NCBI RefSeq assembly: GCF_037975245.1
Contig: NC_092566.1
Span: 18,571,001-18,635,000 of the forward strand
Direction: 5' to 3'
Source of the DNA: Apostichopus japonicus
Lineage: Eukaryota > Echinodermata > Holothuroidea > Aspidochirotida > Stichopodidae
Length of the DNA stretch: 64,000 nucleotides
Shown: positions 41,301 through 54,479 of the stretch, piece by piece
Position numbering within the stretch: position 1 is the first letter of the stretch
Layout: every line of letters begins with the position of its first letter
Notes under the pieces: model-generated
What the model was told of the DNA's origin: nothing
Database searches by the model: none
What the model saw: the letters and a program-made list of their open reading frames with translations, nothing else
Made by a program: the position numbers and the translations under genes

Positions 41301-42120
41301 TTGTTGTTTGTATATCTTAAACAAGGTAGATCTCGGAATGAATAACCTACATCTATAAGCAGTTAGCCTAGGCCTGGACATAACATAACGCAGGAGGAAA
41401 TATCTTATACCGTATAAGAAAAGCTTTTTTTCGTAACACGGAAATGCTATCCTCGTTGTCTTGTCGTATGAAAAGCTGTTACAAACTTGGAATCTTAACA
41501 TTTAAAGAATGGATTTTTACATTAACACACTTTCTTACCGGTAGTTAGTTGGAGATCTCGATTCGTCTAACGTTACAGCGCTGTTCCAGTATGTGTATCT
41601 GATATATTTATTTTGATGCAAAAAAATGAGCAACTAAAATACAACGCGCAATCCATAATATGTTTATTATCGCGCGCAATTTTACATGAATGATGTAACG
41701 CGCATGTGTACAAATTGCACTGGAGAAATCAAATAATATTCGCGCGTGAAGCGAAGCGTTCGTGGATCACCTCCATTGAGCATAGTTACGTTCAGTAGTA
41801 GTTAACTGCTGAGAACTTCACACACACTGACAGTATAGCGACGCCTGTCTGGTTTGAAAACGCAACTTCAATTTACTAGCCTATTGGGCCTATGTCAATA
41901 ATTTAGAAAAGAGTGTGAGTTTCCAATCCCAAGGTCGATATGCAGGTGATGATATACAGAAAAATATGAATTGACTTAGATTAATTTAATACAAACATTT
42001 TACACTAAATTACCCCACGCTATTTCAAAGATATTAAATCCGATTAATTGTCGTAATCCTGCTATTGTTCTCCGCTCATCATAAACTTTGCAGTAATAAT
42101 ATTTGTTTCGTTAGTAGCTT
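38340..42120. other. Introns or intergenic upstream of the disordered-protein gene; no exon placed
   Basis: Upstream exons of the minus-strand gene ending at 36544 probably lie here but I could not place them. A candidate 5' exon end with a CTGCAG/GTTAGC donor (minus strand) is at about 41250. Also present: poly(G) at about 38622, a CCACCCC-type duplication at 38940-39030, and a C-rich ACCACCCCTTTCCCCGCCCC-type repeat at 40565-40745. Confidence 0.35.
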
Positions 42121-42129
42121 AAAAAAATA

Positions 42130-42770
42130 ATAGGCATACACACAACGCCATCACCATTATGGTAATGTGAGGAAGTTGAAGGATAATTCCCCCTGACCCT
42201 TCATGCACCCATCTTCATGCCTCTCCATGAAGAATAAATAAACAGAATGATCATTCATGTTGTAACGTAACGAATTCACTATTTCCTCACTATCTGTGGC
42301 ATAAAGACTGTGGTACTGATAAGTATCTGGTTGGGGTCGGGAGGGGAGGGGTAGGGTGGGGGGGGGGGTAGGTTAAGGAGCATTTTCAAATCTACGTTTA
42401 GATAAATAAAATCATAGGCATACACACAAACGCCATCACCATTATGGTAATGTGAGGAAGTTAAAGGCTAATTCCCCCTGACCCTTCATGCATCCATCTT
42501 CACCCCGCTCCATGAAGAATAAATAAACAGAATGATCATTCATGTCGTAGCGTAACGAATTCACTATTTCCTCACTATCTGTGGCGTAAAGACTGTGGTA
42601 CTGATAAGTATCATGTTGGGGCGGGGAGGGAGGGGTAGGTTAAGGAGCAATTTCAAACTACTTTTAAATCTACGTTTAGATAAAAAAAAATCATAGACAT
42701 ACACACAAACACCTTCACCATTATAGTAATGTAAGAAAGTTGAAGGAGCATTTTCAAATCTAATTTCACT
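42130..42770. repeat. Tandem repeat, unit about 280 bp, 2.3 copies
   Basis: Units start with ATAGGCATACACACAA at 42130, ATAGGCATACACACAAACGC at 42414 and ATAGACATACACACAAAC at 42693, the last truncated. Each full unit ends in a G-rich stretch and GGTTAAGGAGCA. Confidence 0.9.
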
Positions 42771-45060
42771 CGATCTTTAAATGACTTGAGTGTTGTTCTC
42801 GTTAGTTTTTTCCTGTTTATCTACGATAAGTACTGAAACCTCGGAACTAATCTCTAAAGGAAATAATTGTTCAAACAGTGAACGCTTCAACACGGTCAGT
42901 CTAAATATAGTGAGTTTAATACATGTAAGGGTGAAGAGACAAGCATTGTTCACAGAATGGAAGCTATGTTAAAAACTACGACGACGGGAAGCTTCAATAT
43001 GGGGGGGGGGAGCTCTAGACCCGGCAACCCCACTCCCTGGGAGGAGAACTAAGCTAAGAAAAAAAGGTGGCTGGGGTGCTTCCCGGAAGAGAACTATTCT
43101 TCCGGAGTTTGAATCACAAGCCTTTCAGCCACCAGGTTACTAAATTCATCTTGTTAATTGAAATATTTATACTTTCTGTCGTTTATTTTTCAATTATTCA
43201 ATTATAGAACTCAAAAGACGAAAATCAATTCGTTATCAGAGCTGATAAATATTGGCAAATTAAGCTTCCAGTAAATTGATTCGAGATTTTCAGATAAATT
43301 GTGACGCGGCATTTCAATATAATTTAATCCGATTAACCGGTATAATCCGTCCATTGTTCACCGCTCAGGAAAGTAATAAACTGATGCATAGCAATAAATT
43401 GATAATTACTGATAGTTTATTACAAGAGGAAGTTTGCAAGTGCAGCTTATTTTTTTTCAAATTTGGAAAGGTACATTCTTTTAATTTATCGCTTGAAGTT
43501 TAGTACCGGTGCCTTCTGAATGCTCTTTAATGATTGCAGATAATATTGGGGCTTTTCTATAACGTATAGGCTAGCTCCGATTCCCGAGAGGGAAGTTTCG
43601 CCAGGTACGAGGATCCCTCCCCTGTGATGTCAGCTTCTCCCATCTTTCCCGCTTTAACAGGCACGCCTGTCATAGTGTATACTTCAAATCAGCCAGCCCT
43701 TCGGTCAGGGAAACCGGACTTGATGTGGGTGGAGGTGGGGGGGGGGGGGTAGTGGGTTAAGGCATCTTTGTTAGCTATCTCTACAGGACCGTGGCTAGCA
43801 GGATGTTCTATAGCTGGCTACGTCCTGTTTGTCCTACATTCAAAATTTAAGAGAAGTTATAGAGGAAATATTAGAGTTAAGTTTTGTTGTGATGAAAGTA
43901 TAAAACGAAGAGGTGCAGTTTATTTTTGGTTAAACGTTAAACCACATAACCAGCAGAGGTCAGGCAGAGGTCACGCATTTTCCTGAAGATTTGTAAACAG
44001 TGCAGCCACATTACAAGATAGAGTGGGATATATCATTGACATAAGAGCTTGCTGGAGACACCAGTCTGGCGTAGATGACGAAAAAGTTACATTTCCATGT
44101 GTAATATACACAGCTTCATGTGTAAAGATTATGGCATCAAAACAGCAACCGAAATGAACTCCAAACAGAATAAAGGAACAAGCTGTGAACTCAACTACAC
44201 AATATCTATTTTGGCGACAGTGCGTCTGCCGTACATCTCAGAGAGTTTGCTTTCACGTGTGCTGCGTCACATCATTCCGGAAGTTTCTCACCCTTCTTGT
44301 TTATATGCGGCATATGGAGACTTGCTCGCTGCAGTACCAAGGTCTTAAAGTAAACTTTGGCAAAGTAAAACTCATGTGTGGACAGCTTTAATTTCTTTTG
44401 AGAGACGGGAGGGGTTTGGGGACAGTTTTGGGGAGGTGCATTCAAAGATATGTAACAACGCTTGAAAATGAAGGACAAATAATATAAGCAAATATCTTTT
44501 GATACATGAAACTCTGAAAAGAATGGAATTGATAGGCCTATGGTAATATAAAACAGGGACGAACGGAACAGAACATGTTTTCATATTAAGAATACAAATA
44601 AGGACCTACTTGCTTATAAAACACTGTATATGTTATCGATAATTAAATTGTGTATCTCACATCAACATGCCATCGAAACATTTTGACTCATAAACTAACT
44701 CTTGCCATATTTCCAGTTTTTCATGTCACCTTTCTTGGCTTCCTTCGAAGAGACATCAATATTTCTTGTTCAGGTTCGTTTGTACTTGACGAAGCTAAAG
44801 TATAGATGTGTTCATTGACAGACTGCATGCATTTTAATGAATAAAGTTGTTATGGCTTAAAAGCGATGGACGATGTCATAGAAAAGTCTAACATTTTTGC
44901 ATAGTGGCCGAGAGAGTTCGCAGAAAGCCAGACAGATTGAAAGATCATTGTATAAATCGCCTTAATGGGTACAGTTTGCCTACTATAATGTCTTTAGTTA
45001 TTTTGACAATGGAACCCATTAACTGTGTCTGTTCAATAATAAAAGGATATTTAGCCCGTT
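42771..45060. other. Intergenic, no gene seen
   Basis: It contains poly(G) runs at about 43001 and 43738. ORFs at 43768-43986 and 44097-44391 show no family features. Confidence 0.4.
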
Positions 45061-45245
45061 ATATCTTGCAGACACTTTGATTAGGGACAGCATGTACTCC
45101 TACTGAATATTCATAATAGGTCAGAGTTCACTCAACTGTGATAGGCGCAAACTGTTGTCCTTTGTTGAAACCATCGCCGCCCGGCTAATCCCTCTATTGT
45201 GCGCATGTCCGCATGTGTTCGGCCTGAACTTAAATATAGGGAGAG
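45060..45245 (+). promoter_or_regulatory. Probable nodal proximal promoter
   Basis: Within 330 bp upstream of the nodal ATG are a TCF/LEF-type CTTTGATT (45075-45082), a SOX-type CCTTTGTT (45159-45166) and a TATA-like TAAATATAG (45231-45239). TCF and SoxB1 inputs into nodal are established in sea urchin embryos. Single short motifs are weak evidence, so the assignment rests mostly on position. Confidence 0.4.
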
Positions 45246-45388
45246 TTTAGATTTATTCATTCTTGATTTCCAATCTAGAGCTACAAGACTACTATTTCTC
45301 ACAATCACTGTTTGTAGACTTTTGTCAACTTTTTGCTTTGGTTGTTACCGGACACTGTTCTAGCGTTGTTTCCTCAACCTGTTTCATC

Positions 45389-47885
45389 ATGCGGCGTGAA
45401 ATTATATTCTTTTTTATTTTATTTACTTTTTCCGAAAGTGTGGATCCATCTACTACTGGAGCAGCTACGACCAACGATACGATCTTAGAATTGTATAAAC
45501 TTCTCCGAAACACAGAACATCCGTCTTTGAAGGAATTGGACGCAATCAAGTCATCGGATACTATTAGAAGTTACTTTGGACACGTCACTGGTGAGTAATC
45601 CACATTTAGCTTATGTCTAGTACCCTAGAATACACAATCTTAGAAGATTGTTAGCAGAATTCTGTTTTGAAGGCCCTGTCCATTTACTTTAGACCTATTG
45701 TATTATTCCTTTTCTCATTGTTGTTTTGTCACAATACATTTTTTAATACGAATGAAGTCCATGTATTTAGAAAATGCCGATTCTGTTCAACAATAAAGTA
45801 AATAAATAAAATGAAAAATAAAAGATAATAAGATTCCTACACGATTTAAATCTTAAGTTTTCATATTTATGGAAATATTTAATATTTATGCAGCAAGTGT
45901 CGACATCAGTCATGTTTTAAATATTTACTTTCTTTATGCTTTCGTAAACTTGACTTGTTTGAAGTGAAAAAAGATAGGTAGGCCTACTTTTAACTGATTT
46001 TTGTGAAGGAATTCTCTCCAATTCCATGACTTATTTTTTGTTTGTTCGATATGTTTAGATTTTTTTACCACCTTGAGGGACATTTGGATTAATTCCTATG
46101 AATTTTTATTAAAATGGGAATAACCCTTAAATTTTTAACCCGTGTGTGGGTTTTTAATATTTTTTTCAATTGTTCATCTATTACTCAAATAGCATGTCAA
46201 ATAATTGACTGTGTAGGACTTCCGATGCACGTATGAACTCTTTGATATATTGGTTAATTTTAAGGAACGTCATTATTCTTATCAACATGTCTACGGTACA
46301 GTTAGTTGTGTTGTCTTACACCAACCCTTTACACCATTGTTTACCAATTAAACTGTCTGAACACCCGTTAAACCCCTTCACTCAATACGATTACCCCTTG
46401 TAAGCCCTTTGAATACAAATTGTACCAGTAGCCGGCTCAATGCGTTCAATAAGTGGCCTATCCAACAGGTAATTACATTACAATAGACGATTCGGTTTAA
46501 TGTACTTGTATACATACACAAGACTAATACTTCTGTGAACATTTGACTGCAGGTCAATTGAGGAACTGACTAGCTTTCTGCCTTTGTGGGTTAGTTCATA
46601 CAACCGATGGTATGGCGCAACTGCCGTCTGTAGCCAATCAATTATGAAACCTGTAAAATGCTTGGTCTTCGACGGGTTTAAAAAACGAAAGATTATTCCA
46701 AATTAGGAAGTACATTTATGGAGAAATTGCACTGTCTAGACATAAGAGTTGTTTTTCAATGAACCGAAATTCTAACAATGCTGAACGATAGGTGTAATTT
46801 GATAATACCTTGGTTTCCTTTATATTTATCAGTATTTTCTGTCTCCCTTTGCAGATGGTCACTTTTATGCAGAACACTCTCAAAAGTGGCAAGTGGTTTT
46901 CCCGTCAATACACGAGTTGGAAGATGAGTTACTCCTTGCCGAGCTCCACATCAACATCGCAACCACCAATGTAGATTACATTGTCGGAATGGACACTAAC
47001 CATATGCTGAGCTTCCCGTGTGATTCAACGACGCCGTTAGCCGTATGCCGCAGGAGAAAGCTTCTGAAATCCATGGAGACCACCAAGTATATAGAAGCCA
47101 GTAATACAGAGAGCGCTGTCATCGATTTCACTGAAGAACTGCGGAAGTGGTTTTCGTCCGATGGCTTGACCACCAGACTGGTTGAGCTTTGGACTTATAG
47201 AGGAACAGAAGATGACCTTCGAAGGAATGATCAACTGACCGAAGACATGGATGCAGTGACCAATCAACACAGACGAAAGATGGTAAAGCTCTTGTCTGAT
47301 CGGGATTTTCTCACCAGTACCCAAGAGTACCCAATTGATGTCCTTCAGAGCGTTAATTTGGTTGTCTACACGAAGGGGTCCTTCGAGCAGTCGATCGTTC
47401 ACGACAGAATGTCACAATCCCTCCATTTGGACCAGAACAGACATCGCCGAAGCACTGATGAAGAACGTATGGAGAGACGGAGGAAGAAGAAAGAGAGGCA
47501 ACTTCGTAATGAAAGGAGGCAAGAACTTCAACGACAGAGAGAGGCAAAGTTGGCCCAAAAATCAGCTGACAGAGGACCATGTCGTGTGGTTGAAATGCAG
47601 GTTGATTTCCAAAACATCGGCTGGAGTAAGTGGATCCTATACCCAACCAATTTCAATGCCAAGAGATGTGCTGGGCATTGCTCTGGTCCCCTGGAAGCCA
47701 TCCACAACCCAAGTAATCATGCTGTCATGCAGGACCTAATCCGGATGAAGATGCCAGGTAGAGCTCCAGAGCCTTGCTGTATACCAACACGGTTGCAACC
47801 ACTAAGTATGCTTTACGTAGAGGATGGTACCATAGTCGTTAGACACCATGAGGAGATGGTTGCTGATGAGTGTGGATGCAGGTAA
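45389..47885 (+). CDS. nodal: Nodal, TGF-beta superfamily ligand, two coding exons
   Basis: Secreted signal that binds activin-type receptors with an EGF-CFC co-receptor and patterns the body axes. Exons are 45389-45590 and 46855-47885, joined in phase 1 across GTGAGT/TTTGCAG; total 410 residues. Signal peptide is near residues 1-18 (RREIIFFFILFTFSES). Prodomain follows, with a furin-type RHRR at 263-266. The mature part begins with a very basic stretch (MERRRKKKERQLRNERRQEL) before the cystine knot, whose seven Cys are at 310, 339, 343, 375, 376, 407 and 409, so covalent dimerisation is possible. QVDF..IGWSKWILYP and the CGCR ending are nodal-like rather than BMP-like. The frame upstream to 45263 is probably untranslated. 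AATAAA at 48388. Neighbours: a convergent membrane-protein gene from 48931. A partial copy of the 3' end follows the stop. Confidence 0.92.
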
Positions 47886-48068
47886 TCACCATGATAGAAA
47901 CAATCCATTATGCAAGCTTTGCATAAGTTTATTAGAGCTACCCGCTTGCCTGTTAGACACCATGAGGATATGGTCGCTGAGGAGTGGGGATGCAGGTAAT
48001 CACCATGATAGCAACAATCCATTACGCAAGCTTTTCATAATTTTTTATATAAGAGCTACCTGCTTGCC
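47838..48068 (+). repeat. Tandem duplication of the nodal 3' end (114-bp period)
   Basis: The last 16 codons, the stop and about 66 bp of 3' sequence (from 47838) are repeated from 47952. In the second unit the same frame reads VRHHEDMVAEEWGCR and stop, so the first Cys of the CGC end has become Trp. The unit lies after the real stop codon and is not expected to be translated. Confidence 0.93.
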
Positions 48069-48930
48069 CGAACCTGAAATGTGACATTTTCTTCAATTAT
48101 TTGCAACAATCAGAAATGATCCCAAAACTGTTGATTTTACAACTCATAACCACATTCACTGGTACAAAAGGAGTGTTTGGCCTATTTATGCTATGGAAAT
48201 TGTTAATAACAAATAATGATTCATGCTATAGGACTAGTAAGTGTATTGTAAGAATGTGTCATGGAAACCATTACCCCTAAATGTGTCCCTCATACTGTTT
48301 TAATCATTACCTTACTTTCTATTTAGACAAAAAGATTTATGTTTTATGCATATTATCAGAGAGATTCTAGTTATATCTTCACTGTGTGTAAATAAAAACT
48401 GGTATATATTTTGTTTAATTCTGACCTGAAAGGTGTAAATTTAAAAATGATAGTAATACAGTTAAAAACAACAAAATCATGTTCCTTGTTTTTTTGAAAC
48501 TGTATCTTTCATTTACAAAAACCACATTCCTCTTTCTTCTCAAATATAAAAGCAAATACTTATGGTAATGATAACGTTAGTCAACCAGGCCCACTAGCTG
48601 TATATACAGAAACCTTCAAACCACATTTAATTCAGCGTAACTTAAATTCTTGGCCCAGCTCGATCAGTTTGTACACTTATTTGCCCACACTTTTGATTAA
48701 CTGTGTTTATTGCCGGTGCCCAATGTCTTTAATTACCCTGAGATGTTGAACCAAACAAAACTCATGCAGCATACATTACTGAATGCAAATATTGGACACA
48801 TTGCTCATATTATTATAAAAGGCTGATTATATTAAGATTGCAAATTCCATTGGCCAATGGACCTACACTAAACTTTAAAGTTATCCAGTAGCTTTCCTCT
48901 CCGTTAAGGTTGTCTCCTTAAATTCACTGG

Positions 48931-51900
48931 CTAACCGTGTGGTACTTGCAAATACCCTGCAACATTCTCTGTTACCACAAGATCAAGTAGTCGTGGTGGT
49001 GGTGTAATAATAGTAACTGGTGCTACAACCGTGAAAGCAGGATTATACTTAGATCCATCTGTAAAGGTCTTATGTTTGGTCACGTAGATAATGGTTGAAA
49101 GACACTGGAACACCAAAATTCCCCCAGTCACAAATAAAAACCACATTTTATTTGGAGCCTGAAAGAGATTGATCAATAGCTGCCTGTTAATGTTAGAGTA
49201 ACCCAACACACATACCTAAACACAACACACACATATATGCAGAGTAGAAGGTATTTCAAAAACTTCATTATAATTTATGTACTGTAGACAAAATTGCCCT
49301 TGATAATCTTCAACTCACTTCTAGAAAAGTAACAACTTTGACAAATGTCCACTCATTACATGTGAATGGAGCAACATTCTTGAAACCATGGCCCAACTAC
49401 CAGTTATGATTAACATATACAATGATTTCAAAATGATTTACATAACTGAAACAAACAAACAATGGAGATCAAGTCTTTTATTGCAAAACGGCCTTCAGCA
49501 CACATACCTAAACACAACAAACATACCTAAACACAACACACATACCTTAACACAACAAACATACCTTAACACAACACACATACCTTAACACAACAAACAT
49601 ACCTTAACACAACACACATAGCTAAACACAACTCACATACCTAGACAGATCACACCCCAAAACACAACACACATATATAAACATATACCTAAATACAATA
49701 CACATACCTAAATACAACAAACATACCTTAACACAACACACATAGCTAAACACAACACACATACCTAGGCACAACACACCCCGAAACACAACACACATAC
49801 ATAAACATATACCTAAACACCCTACACATACCTAAATAAAACATACATAACTTAATGCAACCCACATACAACAACACACACATGAATATGTTATTGCATT
49901 AAGTTCTGGCCCTAGAAACTTACCAGTATTCCTTTCCTGTACCACCAAAGCTGAAATAAGTAAAAAAGAGAACAATAACAGAACAGAAATAACTTAAGGA
50001 GCTAAGAAGAATTATACTAAAGATTCTATGAACCAACAATAATACCATACCCTGATGAGGTTCAAAGAAGTGAACCTAGAATACCATATCCATAAACCCT
50101 ATATGAACCAACAATAATACCATATGAGGTGCAAAGAAGTGAACCAGAATACCACATCTATAAACCCTATATGAACCAACAATAATACCATATGAGGTGC
50201 AAAGAAGTGAACCTAGGATACCACATCTATTAACCCTATATGAACCAACAATAATACCATATGAGGTGCAAAGAAGTGAACCTAGGATACCATATCTATA
50301 AACCCTATATGAACCAACAATAATACCATATGAGGTGCAAAGAAGTGAACCAGAATACCACATCTATAAACCCTATATGAACCAACAATAATACCATATG
50401 AGGTGCAAAGAAGTGAACCTAGAATACTATATCTATAAACCATATAACCAACAATAATACCATATGAGGTGCAAAGAAGTGAACCTAGGATACCACATCT
50501 ATAAACCCTATATGAACCAACAATAATACCATATGAGGTGCAAAGAAGTGAACCTAGGATACTATATCTATTAACCCTATATGAACCAACAATAATACCA
50601 TATGAGGTGCAAAGAAGTGAACCTAGGATACCACATCTATAAACCCTATATGAACCAACAATAATACCATATGAGATGCAAAGAAGTGAACCTAGGATAC
50701 TATATCTATTAACCCTATATGAACCAACAATAATACCATATGAGGTGCAAAGAAGTGAACCTAGAATACTATATCTATAAACCATATAACCAACAATAAT
50801 ACCATATGAGGTGCAAAGAAGTGAACCTAGGATACCACATCTATAAACCCTATATGAACCAACAATAATACCTTACCCTGATGAGGTACTTACCAAGAAC
50901 AATGTGACAACACAGCTGATGAAGAGATTAATTATTAGTAGAGTGAAGGTCCAATTCCGATGTACATTAACAATTGCAAAGATAACTGCAATCTGGCAAG
51001 AGAAAAAAATGTTATTTTTTTAAGCTCGTACATGAAATATGAACTTTTGGGGTTATACTTCCAACTGAATCAAAGCTGTATATATTTTAAGTTTGTGGGA
51101 CAAGACTAGTTCAGTATTCTGGCCTTGAATTTCACAACTTGAGCCAGGGTAGAAAAAATTGATCAACTAAAATCAAATTTTACACCTTAATACATGTAAA
51201 TATCCTGTACCTGCGACGTGGTTTGAATTAATGGGTTTGCTTAAGTTGCTTATTAAGAGAAACCAAATGATTTTGACCACACAGAACTCTTTCTTAAATT
51301 GAGGGATTTGACCCTATCAAGAGTAACCACTCAAACTCAACTGAAAGGATTGTCAAATTGGAAATGCACGTTTTGAACATACAGTATTTCAATATGCTAC
51401 AGTTTTGTAAAAGTTCTCATTATAAAATGAGTTTCAGTCCAACTATGGTGACAGGGGAAGGTGAAAATCATTAAGTTAATCAATTGTAAACCTATGCTGT
51501 CCTTAGTATAAGAATTTGCTTTAAAGTACTTAACAGTTTTAGTAAGCAAATCCTATATATACTTCACACTCTGTTTTTACTCACAATGACCATCACAGTA
51601 GTAACTACACCAAAAGCCATTCCAGCCATAATCTGTGGATTAAAAGAGACAATTGCATCAATTTCTCATCCTACAGGAGCGTAACCAACCATAAACAAGG
51701 TGGGGGGGGGGGAGGTTGGGGGAGGGATGGGAGGACACTAAATATGGATGTCCATTTGGGAAGAAAGTTTGGTGGAGGGGAGGTAGTTCATGGTGATGAT
51801 CCCAGACAATACCGGCCTAAAAAGGCATTTGTGAATTTGTAAAAGGCAGCCAGTTTCACGTCTCTAGGAACAAAAAGACAAGTTTCTTTAGAGTATACCC

Positions 51901-52231
51901 AAGATTTCCATTATTACAGATACTTCGAATATACCTCCCCCAATTGTGGTCATGTGTAATAGAAACACAGTATATAATACAGTCACAACAATTGGATTTT
52001 ACAACCCGCAACTTGTTAAGAGAGTATTGATATCGTAATTCGTAATCGTTTCCTACAGTACTACCCTGTGCTAGGCTAGGCCTGCTAGCTTAATTACCCC
52101 TGGCCCTGGACTTTGCTCCAAATGAGAAATACAGCAAAAATATATACCGCAGAAGGTGAGTGATCATGATAAATTGGTGCACTGGAACCACCTTCACTAC
52201 TGGAACCACCAATTGATTGGTAGGAAGACAT
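48931..52231 (-). CDS. Small tri-span membrane protein, TMEM243-like, gene A
   Basis: Five coding exons on the minus strand: 52231-52148, 51632-51585, 50992-50894, 49950-49924 and 49158-48931, all phase 0 with GT/AG borders, giving 161 residues. A hydrophilic Ser/Gly-rich N-terminus (28 residues) is followed by three hydrophobic spans: IMAGMAFGVVTTVMVIIAVI, TLLIINLFISCVVTLFLLWW and MWFLFVTGGILVFQCLSTII. The second and third are joined by YRKGILAPNK. Spacing and the WYRxG loop resemble TMEM243, a poorly understood membrane protein; this match is from memory and tentative. The C-terminal tail of about 50 residues is longer than in gene B at 54480. Exon four is only 27 bp. The intron between exons three and four holds a 69-bp minisatellite. 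A polyadenylation AATAAA lies near 48703. Confidence 0.72.
49500..49880. repeat. Short ACACAACACACATACCTA-type repeat in an intron
   Basis: Degenerate units of roughly 19-20 bp in the last intron of gene A, rich in CA. No coding role. Confidence 0.85.
50050..50880. repeat. 69-bp minisatellite, about twelve copies, in an intron of gene A
   Basis: The unit starts ATGAGGTGCAAAGAAGTGAA and ends CCAACAATAATACCAT. At 69 bp (23 codons) minus-strand frames stay open across units and give a false 167-residue ORF. The array begins a few bases past the donor of the exon ending at 50894. Confidence 0.93.
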
Positions 52232-52431
52232 CATGCATCGTCTTTGTATCTTTTCTATTTTTGTTTTGTTTCGATCGGTATGCTGTACAGATCAGTGATC
52301 ACGAATAGAGATGTTAATTTATCTGCTATGACGGTCGTTGAAAATAAATGGTCACATGCTGTACATTTAGACCGTTCCATCATAAATATTATACATAATT
52401 GTCAGCATAAATACACATTCCTTTTTATACC

Positions 52432-53160
52432 ATAGTCAAGTTCATTTAATTAAAAAATATCGTCAGTTAGTTGATTAGGATTTCTCAAGCAAGAAATTGA
52501 GAGGTTATATATATTAATAATTGTTCCCCCCATATTCCAATTTGGAACATCTGTTGTAAGAAAGTAATGTAAACAACACTTCTCGTTACACACATGATAC
52601 TTCTTCACGGGTTCTAACTTCTTTACTGTTATTGTGTTAGTGTTACCATACCTGGCTTAGGCTTTCACCATTGAAATTGTTCTAACTGCAATTAAACATC
52701 AGTATAACCAAAAGTAGGCCTTAACAACTTCACAAAAAATGTTACGCCAACTCGTTACGGCTGTTTTTGACCAATAGATAAAAGCTGCTTTCATGATCCA
52801 AAATTTGAGACGGTAAAGTATTCATTAAGCCTTTAACTTAGCGTAAGTTAGGCCAGTTTTACCGTAGGCTTAGCATTGGCAACGTTATGCCGGGTTAGTG
52901 TTGTAATATGTTGTACTGGCTTAATTTGGATAAGGCCATAGCCTACACCCGAGTATCACAGGAACGGGACAACGGTAATAACGTAATGAGTCTGTATGGT
53001 CCGAGTGAAAGACCTGTTCGAGCCGTGCAAGGCACAGCTCCTGCAGGTAATTTACTGTCTCAAATTTTGGACCATGAAAGCAGGTTTTACCTATAAATTT
53101 AATGAGACTGTAGTGATATAGTCCTAGTGTTAACTTTATACTAGCTAGGGCGACATTAAT
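52432..53160. other. Spacer between divergent genes A and B, no gene seen
   Basis: A shared or separate promoter for the divergent pair should lie between 52231 and 54480. The 62-codon ORF at 52908-53096 has no recognised family. Confidence 0.35.
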
Positions 53161-53164
53161 ACTG

Positions 53165-53460
53165 CTGCTGTGGCGGAGTGGATAAATGCGGTGGCATTTG
53201 AAGTAATGACGCTTAGCAATTGGGAGGTTGGGATTCAATCCTCTGGTTATTGTTAGGTGGGTTTTTCATCCAAGAGCAATCTAACGTTTTCCCACAAATG
53301 ACTTTCTAAAATTGAAAAGATTCCAAATTTGAGTTAAAATGTTGAATTGGAAGCCACCCTACCTGTAAGTTGTAATCCATAAGCCATTGAGGCTTCTCCC
53401 ACATTTTTGGCCGCTTAGGCGTTGTAAATATAATGCAGATTATATTTAAAAAGATTAAGT
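53165..53460 (+). mobile_element. tRNA-derived SINE
   Basis: The 5' part is tRNA-like, with an A box TGGCGGAGTGGATAA at about 53172 and a B box GGTTGGGATTCAATCC at about 53226, in tRNA-like spacing. A non-tRNA body follows, ending in GCTTAGGCGTTGTAAATA and an AT-rich tail. It is not a working tRNA gene: the acceptor ends do not pair and it continues into the body. Confidence 0.68.
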
Positions 53461-54039
53461 TCATTCATTCACTCTCCAACAAGTAAACCTTTTTTTCAGA
53501 AATATCATAGAGCAGATACGAGTGTGTACATAAACAAGTGATATTTACATGCTACTGTTATCTTAATATACCTGTAATTCATGGAAATGGAGCAAACAGA
53601 AATGCAATACTTATTAGTGCAGTAGGCATATTACATCATTATTAATACTAGTAGCACAATCTTATACACTATGGCACCATGCTTCTAGCCTCCAGCTTCA
53701 GCAGATAAATTAACCAAGTGCTGTCTCTTCCACATAACTTGCACCTGAAACAAATGATGTTATTGTTAACTGTCAATAGTTGACACTTCTGCATGTTAAT
53801 AACACACTAAAACTAATGAAATATTTCCTTCCCTCACTATTATCACAGGAGTGCTAAACTAAGTATATGCAATAGTTACTCTGGAGAATGTACAACAGTA
53901 TCAGTATTCAGTCATTCAATTGTTGCTATACATGTATATAACATGAAATGCTGTAGAACTTTGATAAAGTGGACAAAACTTCCTGGTGTAACATTATTCT
54001 AAGAAAATAATGGACCTAGGCTATGCAGAGGCTATAAAG

Positions 54040-54165
54040 TTGGGAGCGTTGTGGTCAAGGGGTTTAGGCAGTAGACCTGTGAGATGTAACTGTCAGCTGG
54101 GCGCTGTTTAGCTGCTGCCATGTGGAAAAGGCGCTATATAAATATATGAAATTAAGTAATTGGGT
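54040..54165 (+). mobile_element. SINE-like fragment
   Basis: A GGTCAAGGGGTTTAGGCAGT start resembles a worn tRNA A-box region, and GGAAAAGGCGCTATATAAAT is a tail type seen in invertebrate SINEs. Limits and family uncertain. Confidence 0.42.
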
Positions 54166-54479
54166 ATTAAGGAACAATGGTTATGCTAATGCTATTAATA
54201 CATATTTTGTTAACATAAGTCCTTCCTTAATCAGTCCCTGCAACTGATCCGATACTATGCAGCATTGTTACAAATGCAGGATTCTGCATCCAGGACTCAA
54301 TGTTTTAGCCAGGGATGCAAAATCTTCAAATTGCCTGCATCCAATGGAAGGAAACTTTGTTTTTGAGATTCAAACCCAAGTACACTCTCACAACTAGTAA
54401 TGTTTTGTATTTCACCTTGATCTGTCATGCTCTTTATCTTAAAGGCAATATTACAAATTGTTTGTTATAGATATCAAAC

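Noticed and set aside
45263-45388. N-terminal extension of nodal
   Set aside because: The open frame upstream of 45389 has no signal-peptide character, whereas MRREIIFFFILF at 45389 is a typical one; a TATA-like site lies only 24-32 bases before the extended start.
47335-47739. 134-codon plus-strand ORF inside nodal exon 2
   Set aside because: Overlaps the nodal coding frame, shows no domain, and is explained by the composition of the real gene.
50076-50785. Minus-strand ORFs of 95 and 167 codons with a 23-residue repeat
   Set aside because: They are translations of the 69-bp intronic minisatellite; the frame stays open only because 69 is a multiple of three.
53169-53241. A functional tRNA gene
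   Set aside because: A and B boxes are present but the acceptor arms do not pair and the sequence runs on into a SINE body.
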